In this document: positions 1 to 5,796 of the stretch, in pieces
Layout of the letters: every line of letters begins with the position of its first letter
How positions within the stretch are numbered: position 1 is the stretch's first letter
From: Paracoccaceae bacterium
GTDB lineage: Bacteria; Pseudomonadota; Alphaproteobacteria; Rhodobacterales; Rhodobacteraceae
NCBI GenBank assembly: GCA_007131465.1
Contig: SLQN01000401.1
Span: 1-5,796 of the forward strand
DNA: 5,796 nucleotides
Direction of reading: 5' to 3'
Notes under the pieces: generated by a model
What the model was told of the DNA's origin: nothing
What the model saw: only the letters and a program-made list of their open reading frames with translations
Databases searched by the model: none
Translations under genes and position numbers: made by a program

Positions 1-1119
1 GCCTTGCGCAATATCGTGGAGCTATGCCTGCGCGAAAGTGTCGATGCGCTGCTGATTGCCGGGGACCTGTATGATGGCCGCCAGACCAGCATGAAGACCG
101 CGCGGTTTCTGGTGGCTGAACTGGCGCGACTGGATGCCGCAGGCATCCGCAGCTTCATCATTCGCGGCAATCACGATTCTGAAAGCAGGATTACCGGGGA
201 ACTGACCTTCCCGCCGCTGACGCATGTTTTCCGGGGCCATGCGGGGGTCGAGATCCTGGACACCCGCCCGCAGGAAGTGGCGATTCACGGCTTGAGCTTT
301 CGTGACCCGCATGCCGCCGAAAGCCTGCTGCCGAAATACCGCCCCCCTGTGGCTGATGCGCTCAATATCGGGCTGATGCATACGTCGCTGAACGGCGCTT
401 CGGGCCATGACCCCTATGCCCCCTGCCCGCTGTCGGACTTGCAGGCCAGTGGGTTCGACTACTGGGCGCTGGGGCATATCCACAAGCGGCTTGAATACCT
501 GCCCGATGCCGTGGGCTGTGCGCATGTCACCATGCCCGGCATCCCGCAAGGCCGAGATATCGGGGAGCCCGGCGCGGGCAGCGTGACGCTGGTGCAGGTG
601 GATGACGCGGGCCGCATTACGACCGAGGCGCGCGCTGTCGCACTAGCTGGATTCGCGCGCGTGGCGGTCGATGTCAGCGGGCTGGAGGACTGGCGCGACC
701 TGCGCCGGGCCGTCGAACGCGCGCTGGAGAACGCGCGCCTGCCCTGCCCGCATCTGGTCGCCCGGCTGGAGTTGTGCGGGCAACCCCCCTTGGCGGCCCG
801 GTTGCGCCGTGACCGCGATCTGGCCGAGGTCGAAGCGCAGGAGATTGCGCGCGGCCTCGGCAACGTCTGGGTGGAAAAGCTGGTCCTTGATCTGGGCGCG
901 CAGACAAGGGCCAGCGGCGCGTTGGGCGATCTGAGCGATCTGATTGAGCAAGATGTGGTGAACAGCCCTGCCTTTGCCCAGGCGCTTGAGGAGTGCCGCG
1001 CATCGCTGGAAGCCGCCTTGCCCCCCGAGGCCCGCGACTCCATTCAGACGCTTGAGGCGGGCCTGATAGATGAAGGCGTGGCCGAGGTCATGGCGCATCT
1101 GCGGGGGCAGACGACATGA
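1..1119 (+). CDS. SbcD/YhaO-type metallophosphoesterase, DNA repair exonuclease family (5' end missing)
   Basis: This is the nuclease subunit of a SbcCD-like (Mre11-Rad50-like) pair. The family cleaves DNA ends or hairpins using two metal ions, under control of the partner ATPase, in the cytoplasm. Counting visible residues from the first codon, the calcineurin-type motifs appear in order: GDLYD at 21-25, GNHD at 56-59, the histidine of LMHTS at 127, and GHIH at 158-161. The first family motif, DxH near the N-terminus, is absent because the reading frame is open to the window edge. The TTG at base 4 would start inside the domain, so the true start lies upstream, by roughly 40-50 codons judging from the family. 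Residues from about 215 to 372 are the C-terminal cap region, with no motif I can name. The stop overlaps the start of the ATPase gene (ATGA). It resembles Bacillus YhaO more than E. coli SbcD because its partner is YhaN-like. The family call is firm; the biological substrate is not known. Confidence 0.93.
   Translation, partial: ALRNIVELCLRESVDALLIAGDLYDGRQTSMKTARFLVAELARLDAAGIRSFIIRGNHDSESRITGELTFPPLTHVFRGHAGVEILDTRPQEVAIHGLSFRDPHAAESLLPKYRPPVADALNIGLMHTSLNGASGHDPYAPCPLSDLQASGFDYWALGHIHKRLEYLPDAVGCAHVTMPGIPQGRDIGEPGAGSVTLVQVDDAGRITTEARAVALAGFARVAVDVSGLEDWRDLRRAVERALENARLPCPHLVARLELCGQPPLAARLRRDRDLAEVEAQEIARGLGNVWVEKLVLDLGAQTRASGALGDLSDLIEQDVVNSPAFAQALEECRASLEAALPPEARDSIQTLEAGLIDEGVAEVMAHLRGQTT
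1116..1119 (+). promoter_or_regulatory. ATGA stop/start overlap coupling nuclease and ATPase genes
   Basis: The ATPase start ATG (1116-1118) shares bases with the nuclease stop TGA (1117-1119). Such four-base overlaps usually mean one transcript and re-initiation by the terminating ribosome, which suits subunits of one complex. There is no good Shine-Dalgarno sequence immediately upstream, only GGGGG at 1103-1107, eight bases before the ATG. Confidence 0.8.
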
Positions 1120-4100
1120 GGCTCGACCGCATTGGACTTATGCGCTACGGGCACTTTACAGATATGCAGCTGGGCTTTCCCGCGCCTGCTGACGGCGCGC
1201 CTGACCTGCATGTGGTCTATGGGCCGAATGAGGCCGGGAAATCCACGCTGTTTTCGGGTTGGCTGGACCTTCTGTTCGGTATCCCAGCGCGAACTGGATA
1301 CAATTTCCTGCATGACAACCGGGCCTTGCGTCTGGAAGCGGCCATCAGCACACCCCATGGCGCGCTGTCGCTGTCCCGGATCAAGGGCAACACCGCCACG
1401 CTGCGCGACCTGCGCACCGATGCACCCCTGCCCGAAGCCACGCTTGCCGCCGCACTGGGCGGGCTGGACCGGGATGGCTACACGACGATGTTCTCGCTCG
1501 ATGACGACACGCTTGAAGCCGGTGGCAAAAGCATCCTCGACAGCAAGGGCCACCTTGGCGAGCTACTGTTTTCTGCCAGTGCCGGGCTTGCGGATATGAG
1601 CACGGCGCTGGCCGCACTCCAAAACGACAGCGCGGCATGGTTCGCGCCCGGCAAGCGCAAGCATGATCTGGCGGCGCACAAGGCCCGGCTGGTCGACCTC
1701 GCGACCCGGCGCAAGGCCGCCGATCTGGCCGTCAGCGACTGGCGCAAGCTGGTGCAGACCGTCGAACAGACTCAGGACGCCTATGCGCAGGCCTGCGACC
1801 GGCAGTCTGAGACGTCCGCTCGGCTGGAGGTCTTGCGCCGTGATCTGGACGCGCTGCCAATGCTGGCGCGGCTGCGCAAGCTGGAGGCGCGGCTTGCGGC
1901 CCTGCCACCCCCACGCGAGGTTCCGGCAGACTGGCGCGCGGCTTTGCCCGACTGGCTGTCCGAGGAGGCAGAGTTGCGCGCACTTGTCCCGGCTGCTCAG
2001 GATCGCGTCAAAGAGCTTGAAGCGGCCTTGGAGGACATGCCGAAGGACACCGCCGCGCAGCCTCATATACCGCAGATCGACACCCTTGAAGGGCGCTTCG
2101 GCGCAATCATGGCGGAACGCGCCGACCTGCCTCGGCGGCGCGCGGAACTGGCCGATCTCCGGCATCGGCAGGACGCGGTTCTGGCCCGATTGGGCCGCCC
2201 CGACCTGACCCTTGATCAGGCGCTGCTGGCCCCGGAAACCCGCACCCGACTGGCCGAATTGATCGAGGCGCACGGTCTGCTGGACATAAGCGCGGAAGCC
2301 GCCCGCGCAGAACTCGCGCACACCAAGGCCGCCTTGCGCGATACCCCCGAGGCGCAGGATATCGACGCCGATGCGCTCGCCCGGCTTGGGCCGCTGATGG
2401 CAGAGCTGCGCCGCGCCGACCTCCTGCGCCTGCATGCGCAGGCACAGGAGCGGCTGCTTGCCGCCCGCGCTGCGCGCGATCAGGCTTTTGCGGCGCTTGT
2501 GCCTTGGCACGGGGATGGGCTGGCGCTGGCGGCGCTCGACCTGCCCGCCGATGACAGCCTGCGCGCACTGGCGCAAGCGATGGCCGACGCGTCCGAGACC
2601 GCGCGCGCAGCCGCTCAGGAACACGCGCGGCTTGACGCCAGCATCGCACGGCTACGCGCAGAAACGCACAGCGCAGCGCTTGTCTCGCCCGAAGATGCCA
2701 GTGCCAGCCGCGCCGCGCGGGACGCGGCCTGGCACGACCACCAGACCCAGCTATGCGCCGCGTCCGCGCGCCGGTTCGAAGCCGCGATGCGCACCGATGA
2801 CACTGTGCAGGCCGCGCGACTGGAACAAGCCCAAAGGGCTGGGAAACTGACATTGCTGCGTCAGGAGGAGGCCAGCCTTGCACAGGCCGACGCGCTCGTG
2901 AAGGCAGCCAATTCCGCGCTTGCCAGGACCGAGGGACAACTCGCGCGTCACTGGACCAACTTGGGCCTTGCGCCCGAGGGCCGCAGCCTGCCGGACCTGC
3001 GTGCCTGGCTTTTGCGCCGGGAAACCGCGCTGACCGCCGAAAGCGCGTGGCAGGAGGCAACGGCCCAGTCGCAGGCGCTGGAGAAGCGGCTTGAGGCAGC
3101 GAAGGTCACGCTTGCTGGCGCGCTCGACGCTTGCGGGCGGACGCTGGACGGCGCTGATTTCGCTCTGCTGATGGCCGAAGGGGAAGCCCTTCTCAACACT
3201 GCCGAAGTTTTGCGCCAGCAGGCACATCTGCGCCGCAACCATGTCGCGCGTCAGGAGGCGGTGCAGGTCGCCGAGACCGCGCGCGCGATGTGGCAGGCCG
3301 AGTGGGACGACATCTGCGCGGGGTGCTGGATCGGCACTTCATCTCTTGATATGGCCCCGGATGTGGCCGCAATGCGCACCATTCTGGCCGTGCTGAGCGA
3401 ACTGGACCCGCTGACCCCGCAAGCCGACACCCTGAACCGGCGCATCGCCCGGATCGAAGAAGATGTGGTGGCGTTTCAGGTCACCCTCGACCAACTTGCT
3501 GCGGCGCTTGGGGAAAACCCTGACCCTGACCCGCAGACCCTCTGGCCACGCCTGCGGGGGCGACTGCGCAAGGCCGAAGCACAAGAGGCTGCGCGCGCCC
3601 GGCTGGTCGACGACCTGCATGCGGCGCATGCGAAGGTTAACGCACTTGCGCAGCGCCGCAAGCGGCTGGACGATGCGACAGCGCCCGTACGCGCGGCCTT
3701 CTCTGGCCTGAGCCTGCCTGAAACTCACCAGCAGATTGCTGCCATCCTTCAGGCGCAAGAGCTTACCGAGGATTGCGCCAGCCTGCGCAGCGATCTGGCC
3801 GCGCATCTGAGACTGCGCGATCAGGCCGCCAATCTGGTTCCCGATCTGACTACGGAACAAACGCGACTGGACGCCATGGACCCCGCGTCTGCGCAGGCTC
3901 AGGCCGAGAGCCTGAAGACCATTCTTGCAGCACAGGAAAGCGCAGTCGCGCAGGCCTATGCCGCGCTTGTGCAGGCCGAACAGGCCCGGGATGCAGCCGG
4001 GGCAGATGGCACAGCAGCGAGGCTGGAGGCGGAACGCGAGACGCTAGTGCTGCAAATTGCCGATGAAGCCCGGCAATTCATCGCGCGTCAGGCCGGGATT

Positions 4101-4553
4101 CTGGCCGTGGAACATGCGCTGCGGCTTTACCGCGACACCCACCGATCCGAGATGATGGCCCGCGCCAGCGCGGCCTTCGCGCTTTTGACCGGGGGGCGCT
4201 ATACGGGCCTCTCGACCCAACCCGACGGGCGCAACGAAACCCTGATTGCGCAGCAGCAGGGCGGCGGATCGAAAGAGGTGGACAAGCTGTCCAAGGGCAC
4301 GCGGTTCCAGCTCTATCTGGCGCTTCGCGCCGCCGGATATCTGGAACTCGCGCGCGCGCGGCCTTCAATCCCCTTTGTGGCCGATGACATCATGGAAACA
4401 TTTGACGACATCCGCGCCGAGGCGGCCTTTCGTCTGCTTGCCGAAATGGCGCAGCACGGACAGGTGATCTACCTGACGCATCACGCTCATCTGTGCGACA
4501 TAGCGCGCCGCGCTTGCCGCGATGTGCATCTGCACAATCTGGACGCGCTATAG
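1116..4553 (+). CDS. SbcC/YhaN-type AAA ATPase with long coiled-coil middle (AAA_27-like)
   Basis: This is the ATPase subunit expected to pair with the upstream nuclease; Rad50/SbcC-type proteins bind DNA and gate the nuclease by ATP-driven head closure. The 1145 residues show a split ATPase head. Walker A GPNEAGKST is at 36-44. A conserved N-lobe stretch at about 121-185 contains MFSLDDDTLEAGG and GHLGELLFSASAGL. A long Ala/Arg/Leu/Glu-rich helical region spans about 186-1010. The C-lobe has the ABC signature LSKGTRFQ at 1058-1065, Walker B IPFVADD at 1085-1091, a D-loop-like FDD at 1096-1098, and the H-loop at 1121-1123 (THH). The ATG at 1116 gives the family-typical N-terminus MRLDRIGLMRYGHFTD. 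It overlaps the previous stop by four bases, with only a G-rich tract (1103-1107) as a possible ribosome site, so translational coupling is likely. No classical zinc hook is apparent; the only CxxC is CAGC at 734-737. It is somewhat longer than Bacillus YhaN (about 960 residues). Confidence 0.93.
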   Translation: MRLDRIGLMRYGHFTDMQLGFPAPADGAPDLHVVYGPNEAGKSTLFSGWLDLLFGIPARTGYNFLHDNRALRLEAAISTPHGALSLSRIKGNTATLRDLRTDAPLPEATLAAALGGLDRDGYTTMFSLDDDTLEAGGKSILDSKGHLGELLFSASAGLADMSTALAALQNDSAAWFAPGKRKHDLAAHKARLVDLATRRKAADLAVSDWRKLVQTVEQTQDAYAQACDRQSETSARLEVLRRDLDALPMLARLRKLEARLAALPPPREVPADWRAALPDWLSEEAELRALVPAAQDRVKELEAALEDMPKDTAAQPHIPQIDTLEGRFGAIMAERADLPRRRAELADLRHRQDAVLARLGRPDLTLDQALLAPETRTRLAELIEAHGLLDISAEAARAELAHTKAALRDTPEAQDIDADALARLGPLMAELRRADLLRLHAQAQERLLAARAARDQAFAALVPWHGDGLALAALDLPADDSLRALAQAMADASETARAAAQEHARLDASIARLRAETHSAALVSPEDASASRAARDAAWHDHQTQLCAASARRFEAAMRTDDTVQAARLEQAQRAGKLTLLRQEEASLAQADALVKAANSALARTEGQLARHWTNLGLAPEGRSLPDLRAWLLRRETALTAESAWQEATAQSQALEKRLEAAKVTLAGALDACGRTLDGADFALLMAEGEALLNTAEVLRQQAHLRRNHVARQEAVQVAETARAMWQAEWDDICAGCWIGTSSLDMAPDVAAMRTILAVLSELDPLTPQADTLNRRIARIEEDVVAFQVTLDQLAAALGENPDPDPQTLWPRLRGRLRKAEAQEAARARLVDDLHAAHAKVNALAQRRKRLDDATAPVRAAFSGLSLPETHQQIAAILQAQELTEDCASLRSDLAAHLRLRDQAANLVPDLTTEQTRLDAMDPASAQAQAESLKTILAAQESAVAQAYAALVQAEQARDAAGADGTAARLEAERETLVLQIADEARQFIARQAGILAVEHALRLYRDTHRSEMMARASAAFALLTGGRYTGLSTQPDGRNETLIAQQQGGGSKEVDKLSKGTRFQLYLALRAAGYLELARARPSIPFVADDIMETFDDIRAEAAFRLLAEMAQHGQVIYLTHHAHLCDIARRACRDVHLHNLDAL
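4548..4553. other. Interlocked convergent stop codons in palindrome CTATAG
   Basis: The plus-strand ATPase gene ends with TAG at 4551-4553 and the minus-strand DUF1501 gene ends with TAG read from 4550 to 4548. The six bases CTATAG are their own reverse complement, so each strand reads the same hexamer and each gene's last sense codon is CTA (Leu) on its own strand. The convergent genes therefore overlap by six bases, with no intergenic space for a shared terminator. Confidence 0.97.
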
Positions 4554-5762
4554 AAGCAATCCGGGCGATGCGCCTATATCCAGCCCCGGAAAGACCCGCG
4601 ATTCGACATCCGACGCGCGCAGCCCGAACAGATCGCGCATCGCCCAGCCCGAATAGGCGCGGATGTCGCGCAGCGGCATCAGGTCACGCCCGGCATAAAG
4701 ATTGGCTTCCGCAAGCCCCGGCCAGCCGCCGATCATCCGCCCGCCCCGGACAGCCCCCCCGGCCAGCAGCATCGCGCCCCCGGTCCCATGATCGGTCCCG
4801 CGCGAGCCGTTCTCGCGCATGGTGCGGCCGAATTCGGTCATCGCCAGAACCGTGGTCCGGCTCCAGTCCGGGCCCATGTCTTCGCGCAGGGTCAGGATCG
4901 CCTGTTGCAACCGCGTCAGCGCCGGGACCAGCGCACGCCCCTGCGCATGATGCGTGTCCCAGCCCGACAGCGAAAAGCTGGCAATCCGCGTCGGACCGCG
5001 CAACTGCTGGGCGATATAGCTGGCAAGCCCATCCGCATCGCCTGCGGAAACAGCGGGCGTGGCCATCATCATGCTCTCGCTGTTATCTTCCGACATGGCA
5101 GCAAGGTCCGCGCCGGTCATCTCCAGCGCCGTCTGTCCGGCCTCGGCAAACAGCGGATCAGCGGCGAACAGATGCGCCAGCAGCAGACGGCTTTGCGGGC
5201 TGAGGTCGAGATCCGTCCCCGGCTCCCATTGCGTCATCGGTGCGGCCCCCTCAAGGATCAGCATGCGTTCGCGCCCGACGGCGAAAGCCGTGCGCGCATC
5301 CGCGCCCGGCAACAGCGTCAGCACACGATTAAGCCAGCCGTCGCGCGCCAGCGCAGGCGGCAAGGTGCCGGCGGTTCCGACTTCCAGATGATCCTGCCCG
5401 TCGAAATGGCTGCGCCGGTCACGGTAGGGGGTCGATGTGGCCGGGACAAACGCCATCTCGCCCGCGCGCCACAGCGGCAGCAACCCCTCCAGCGCAGGGT
5501 GCAGCGCAAAGAACCCGTCAAGGGCAAGGCCAGGGGCGGCGGCATCGAACAGCGTCGGGCGCAGGGCGGCAAAATCGGGATCGCCAACCGGGCGCAACAG
5601 GTCCAGCCCGTCCAGCGCGCCGCGCAGGATGATGACGACCAGCCGGTTGTCGCCGGGTGCATTGGCCAGCGCCACCGGGGTCACAAACGGGCTGGCCGCA
5701 AGTGAACAGCCCAGACCAAGGCTGCCGGCCAGAAAGCCGCGCCGGTTCAACGGCTCAGACAT
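4548..5762 (-). CDS. DUF1501 domain-containing exported protein (Tat signal)
   Basis: This is a 404-residue protein of the DUF1501 family, whose biochemical function is not established. The N-terminus carries a twin-arginine signal: NRRGFL at 6-11, a hydrophobic stretch to about residue 32, and a probable cleavage site after ALA at 31-33, so the folded protein should be exported to the periplasm. Family landmarks are LRGALDGLDLL at 46-56, SHFDGQDHLEVG at 118-129, DGWLNR at 141-146, SGWDTHH at 266-272, TEFGRT at 309-314 and GTDHGTGGAMLLAGG at 322-336. The D/H/E residues in the last three (D269, H271, H272, E310, D324, H325) resemble a metal-site arrangement of alkaline-phosphatase-like folds, which I infer rather than see. 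The ATG at 5762 has a good ribosome site and puts the RR motif at the correct distance. In many bacteria this family lies next to a DUF1800 gene; only the edge of a possible upstream gene is visible here. Confidence 0.93.
   Translation of the reverse strand: MSEPLNRRGFLAGSLGLGCSLAASPFVTPVALANAPGDNRLVVIILRGALDGLDLLRPVGDPDFAALRPTLFDAAAPGLALDGFFALHPALEGLLPLWRAGEMAFVPATSTPYRDRRSHFDGQDHLEVGTAGTLPPALARDGWLNRVLTLLPGADARTAFAVGRERMLILEGAAPMTQWEPGTDLDLSPQSRLLLAHLFAADPLFAEAGQTALEMTGADLAAMSEDNSESMMMATPAVSAGDADGLASYIAQQLRGPTRIASFSLSGWDTHHAQGRALVPALTRLQQAILTLREDMGPDWSRTTVLAMTEFGRTMRENGSRGTDHGTGGAMLLAGGAVRGGRMIGGWPGLAEANLYAGRDLMPLRDIRAYSGWAMRDLFGLRASDVESRVFPGLDIGASPGLLL
5664..5762 (-). other. Twin-arginine (Tat) signal peptide of the DUF1501 protein
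   Basis: Residues 1-33 have a short n-region ending in the twin arginines at 7-8, followed by GFL, then a glycine/alanine/leucine-rich h-region and ALA at 31-33, fitting signal peptidase I cleavage before N34. Cleavage after A35 is less likely because it would leave proline at +1. The pattern xRRxFL is close to the Tat consensus SRRxFLK. The cysteine at 19 is not in a proper lipobox. Confidence 0.85.
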
Positions 5763-5796
5763 GTCGCACCCCCTGTTGATGGCGCGCCTTCTTGCC
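5755..5796 (-). CDS. Possible last codons of an upstream gene (identity unknown; DUF1800 plausible)
   Basis: Reading the minus strand from the window edge, one frame gives GKKARHQQGVRHV and then TGA at 5757-5755, which would overlap the DUF1501 start by eight bases. Another frame (QEGAPSTGGATCLSR) ends at 5749-5747, a 16-base overlap. A tail this short cannot identify a family, and the stretch might equally be a non-coding leader. The suggestion of DUF1800 rests only on the known tendency of DUF1800 and DUF1501 genes to be adjacent and co-oriented. Confidence 0.22.
   Translation of the reverse strand, partial: GKKARHQQGVRHV
5768..5774 (-). promoter_or_regulatory. Ribosome binding site of the DUF1501 gene
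   Basis: On the minus strand AGGGGGT lies five bases before the ATG and differs from the ideal AGGAGGT at one position. It supports the start at 5762 over in-frame upstream readings, which stay open to the window edge. Confidence 0.7.

Noticed and set aside
4..6. TTG at base 4 as the true start of the nuclease gene
   Set aside because: It would remove the first metal-binding motif (DxH) and the first strand of the phosphoesterase fold. The frame is open to the window edge, so the gene is cut by the window.
1563..2624. Long minus-strand open frame of 353 codons inside the ATPase gene
   Set aside because: GC-rich coding DNA leaves antisense frames open. The translation is Arg/Gln/Gly-rich with no recognisable domain and lies wholly opposite a well-supported gene.
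2107..3060. Another minus-strand open frame of 317 codons opposite the ATPase gene
   Set aside because: Extremely Arg/Ala/Pro-rich translation typical of a shadow frame, with no motif and overlapping other shadow frames.
4523..4536. Inverted repeat TGTGCA-TC-TGCACA near the convergent gene ends, as a possible terminator
   Set aside because: The stem is only about five usable base pairs, there is no T-tract on either strand, and the bases encode the in-frame VHLH residues of the ATPase. This is more likely codon coincidence.
4493..5203. Plus-strand open frame of 236 codons crossing the gene junction
   Set aside because: Arg/Ser/Pro-rich shadow frame overlapping the ends of two supported genes, with no ribosome site or motif seen.
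4788..5705. Plus-strand open frame of 305 codons opposite the DUF1501 gene
   Set aside because: Translation is dominated by Arg, Gln and Gly with no domain, while the opposite strand encodes a protein with clear family motifs and a Tat signal.
5703..5714. Cysteine at residue 19 of the DUF1501 signal as a lipoprotein (lipobox) site
   Set aside because: The preceding residues are G-L-G instead of a lipobox such as L-A-G, and the hydrophobic region continues well past the cysteine to an ALA cleavage site.

Overview
The window is GC-rich throughout, densely coding, and has strong codon-position GC bias. The protein styles (a YhaN-like ATPase beginning MRLDRIGLMRYGHFTD and a Tat-exported DUF1501 protein) suggest an alphaproteobacterium, most likely a Rhodobacterales member. 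This placement is an inference from composition and protein character, since no rRNA or other marker gene is present.

Layout: (1) Bases 1-1119, plus strand, hold the 3' part of a SbcD/YhaO-type metallophosphoesterase (DNA repair exonuclease family). Its start and first metal-binding motif lie before the window. (2) Bases 1116-4553, plus strand, hold a complete 1145-residue SbcC/YhaN-type ATPase with a long helical middle, joined to the first gene by a 4-base ATGA overlap. (3) Bases 4548-5762, minus strand, hold a complete 404-residue DUF1501 protein with a twin-arginine signal peptide. It converges on the ATPase gene, and the two stop codons interlock in the palindrome CTATAG. (4) Bases 5763-5796 contain the DUF1501 ribosome binding site and possibly the last codons of an upstream minus-strand gene. 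A DUF1800 gene would be the usual neighbour, but too little is visible to tell.

How the genes work together: the first two almost certainly form one two-subunit machine, an ATP-driven SMC-like protein controlling a Mn-dependent nuclease, as in SbcCD/Mre11-Rad50 and Bacillus YhaO/YhaN. The DUF1501 protein is an exported product on the other strand and has no evident functional link to the nuclease pair. There is no intergenic space over 300 bases, and I see no RNA gene, mobile element, CRISPR array or convincing intrinsic terminator. I do not see a new system here. The most interesting points are the interlocked stops, a lone CxxC in the ATPase that resembles but probably is not a zinc hook, and the uncharacterised exported DUF1501 protein.
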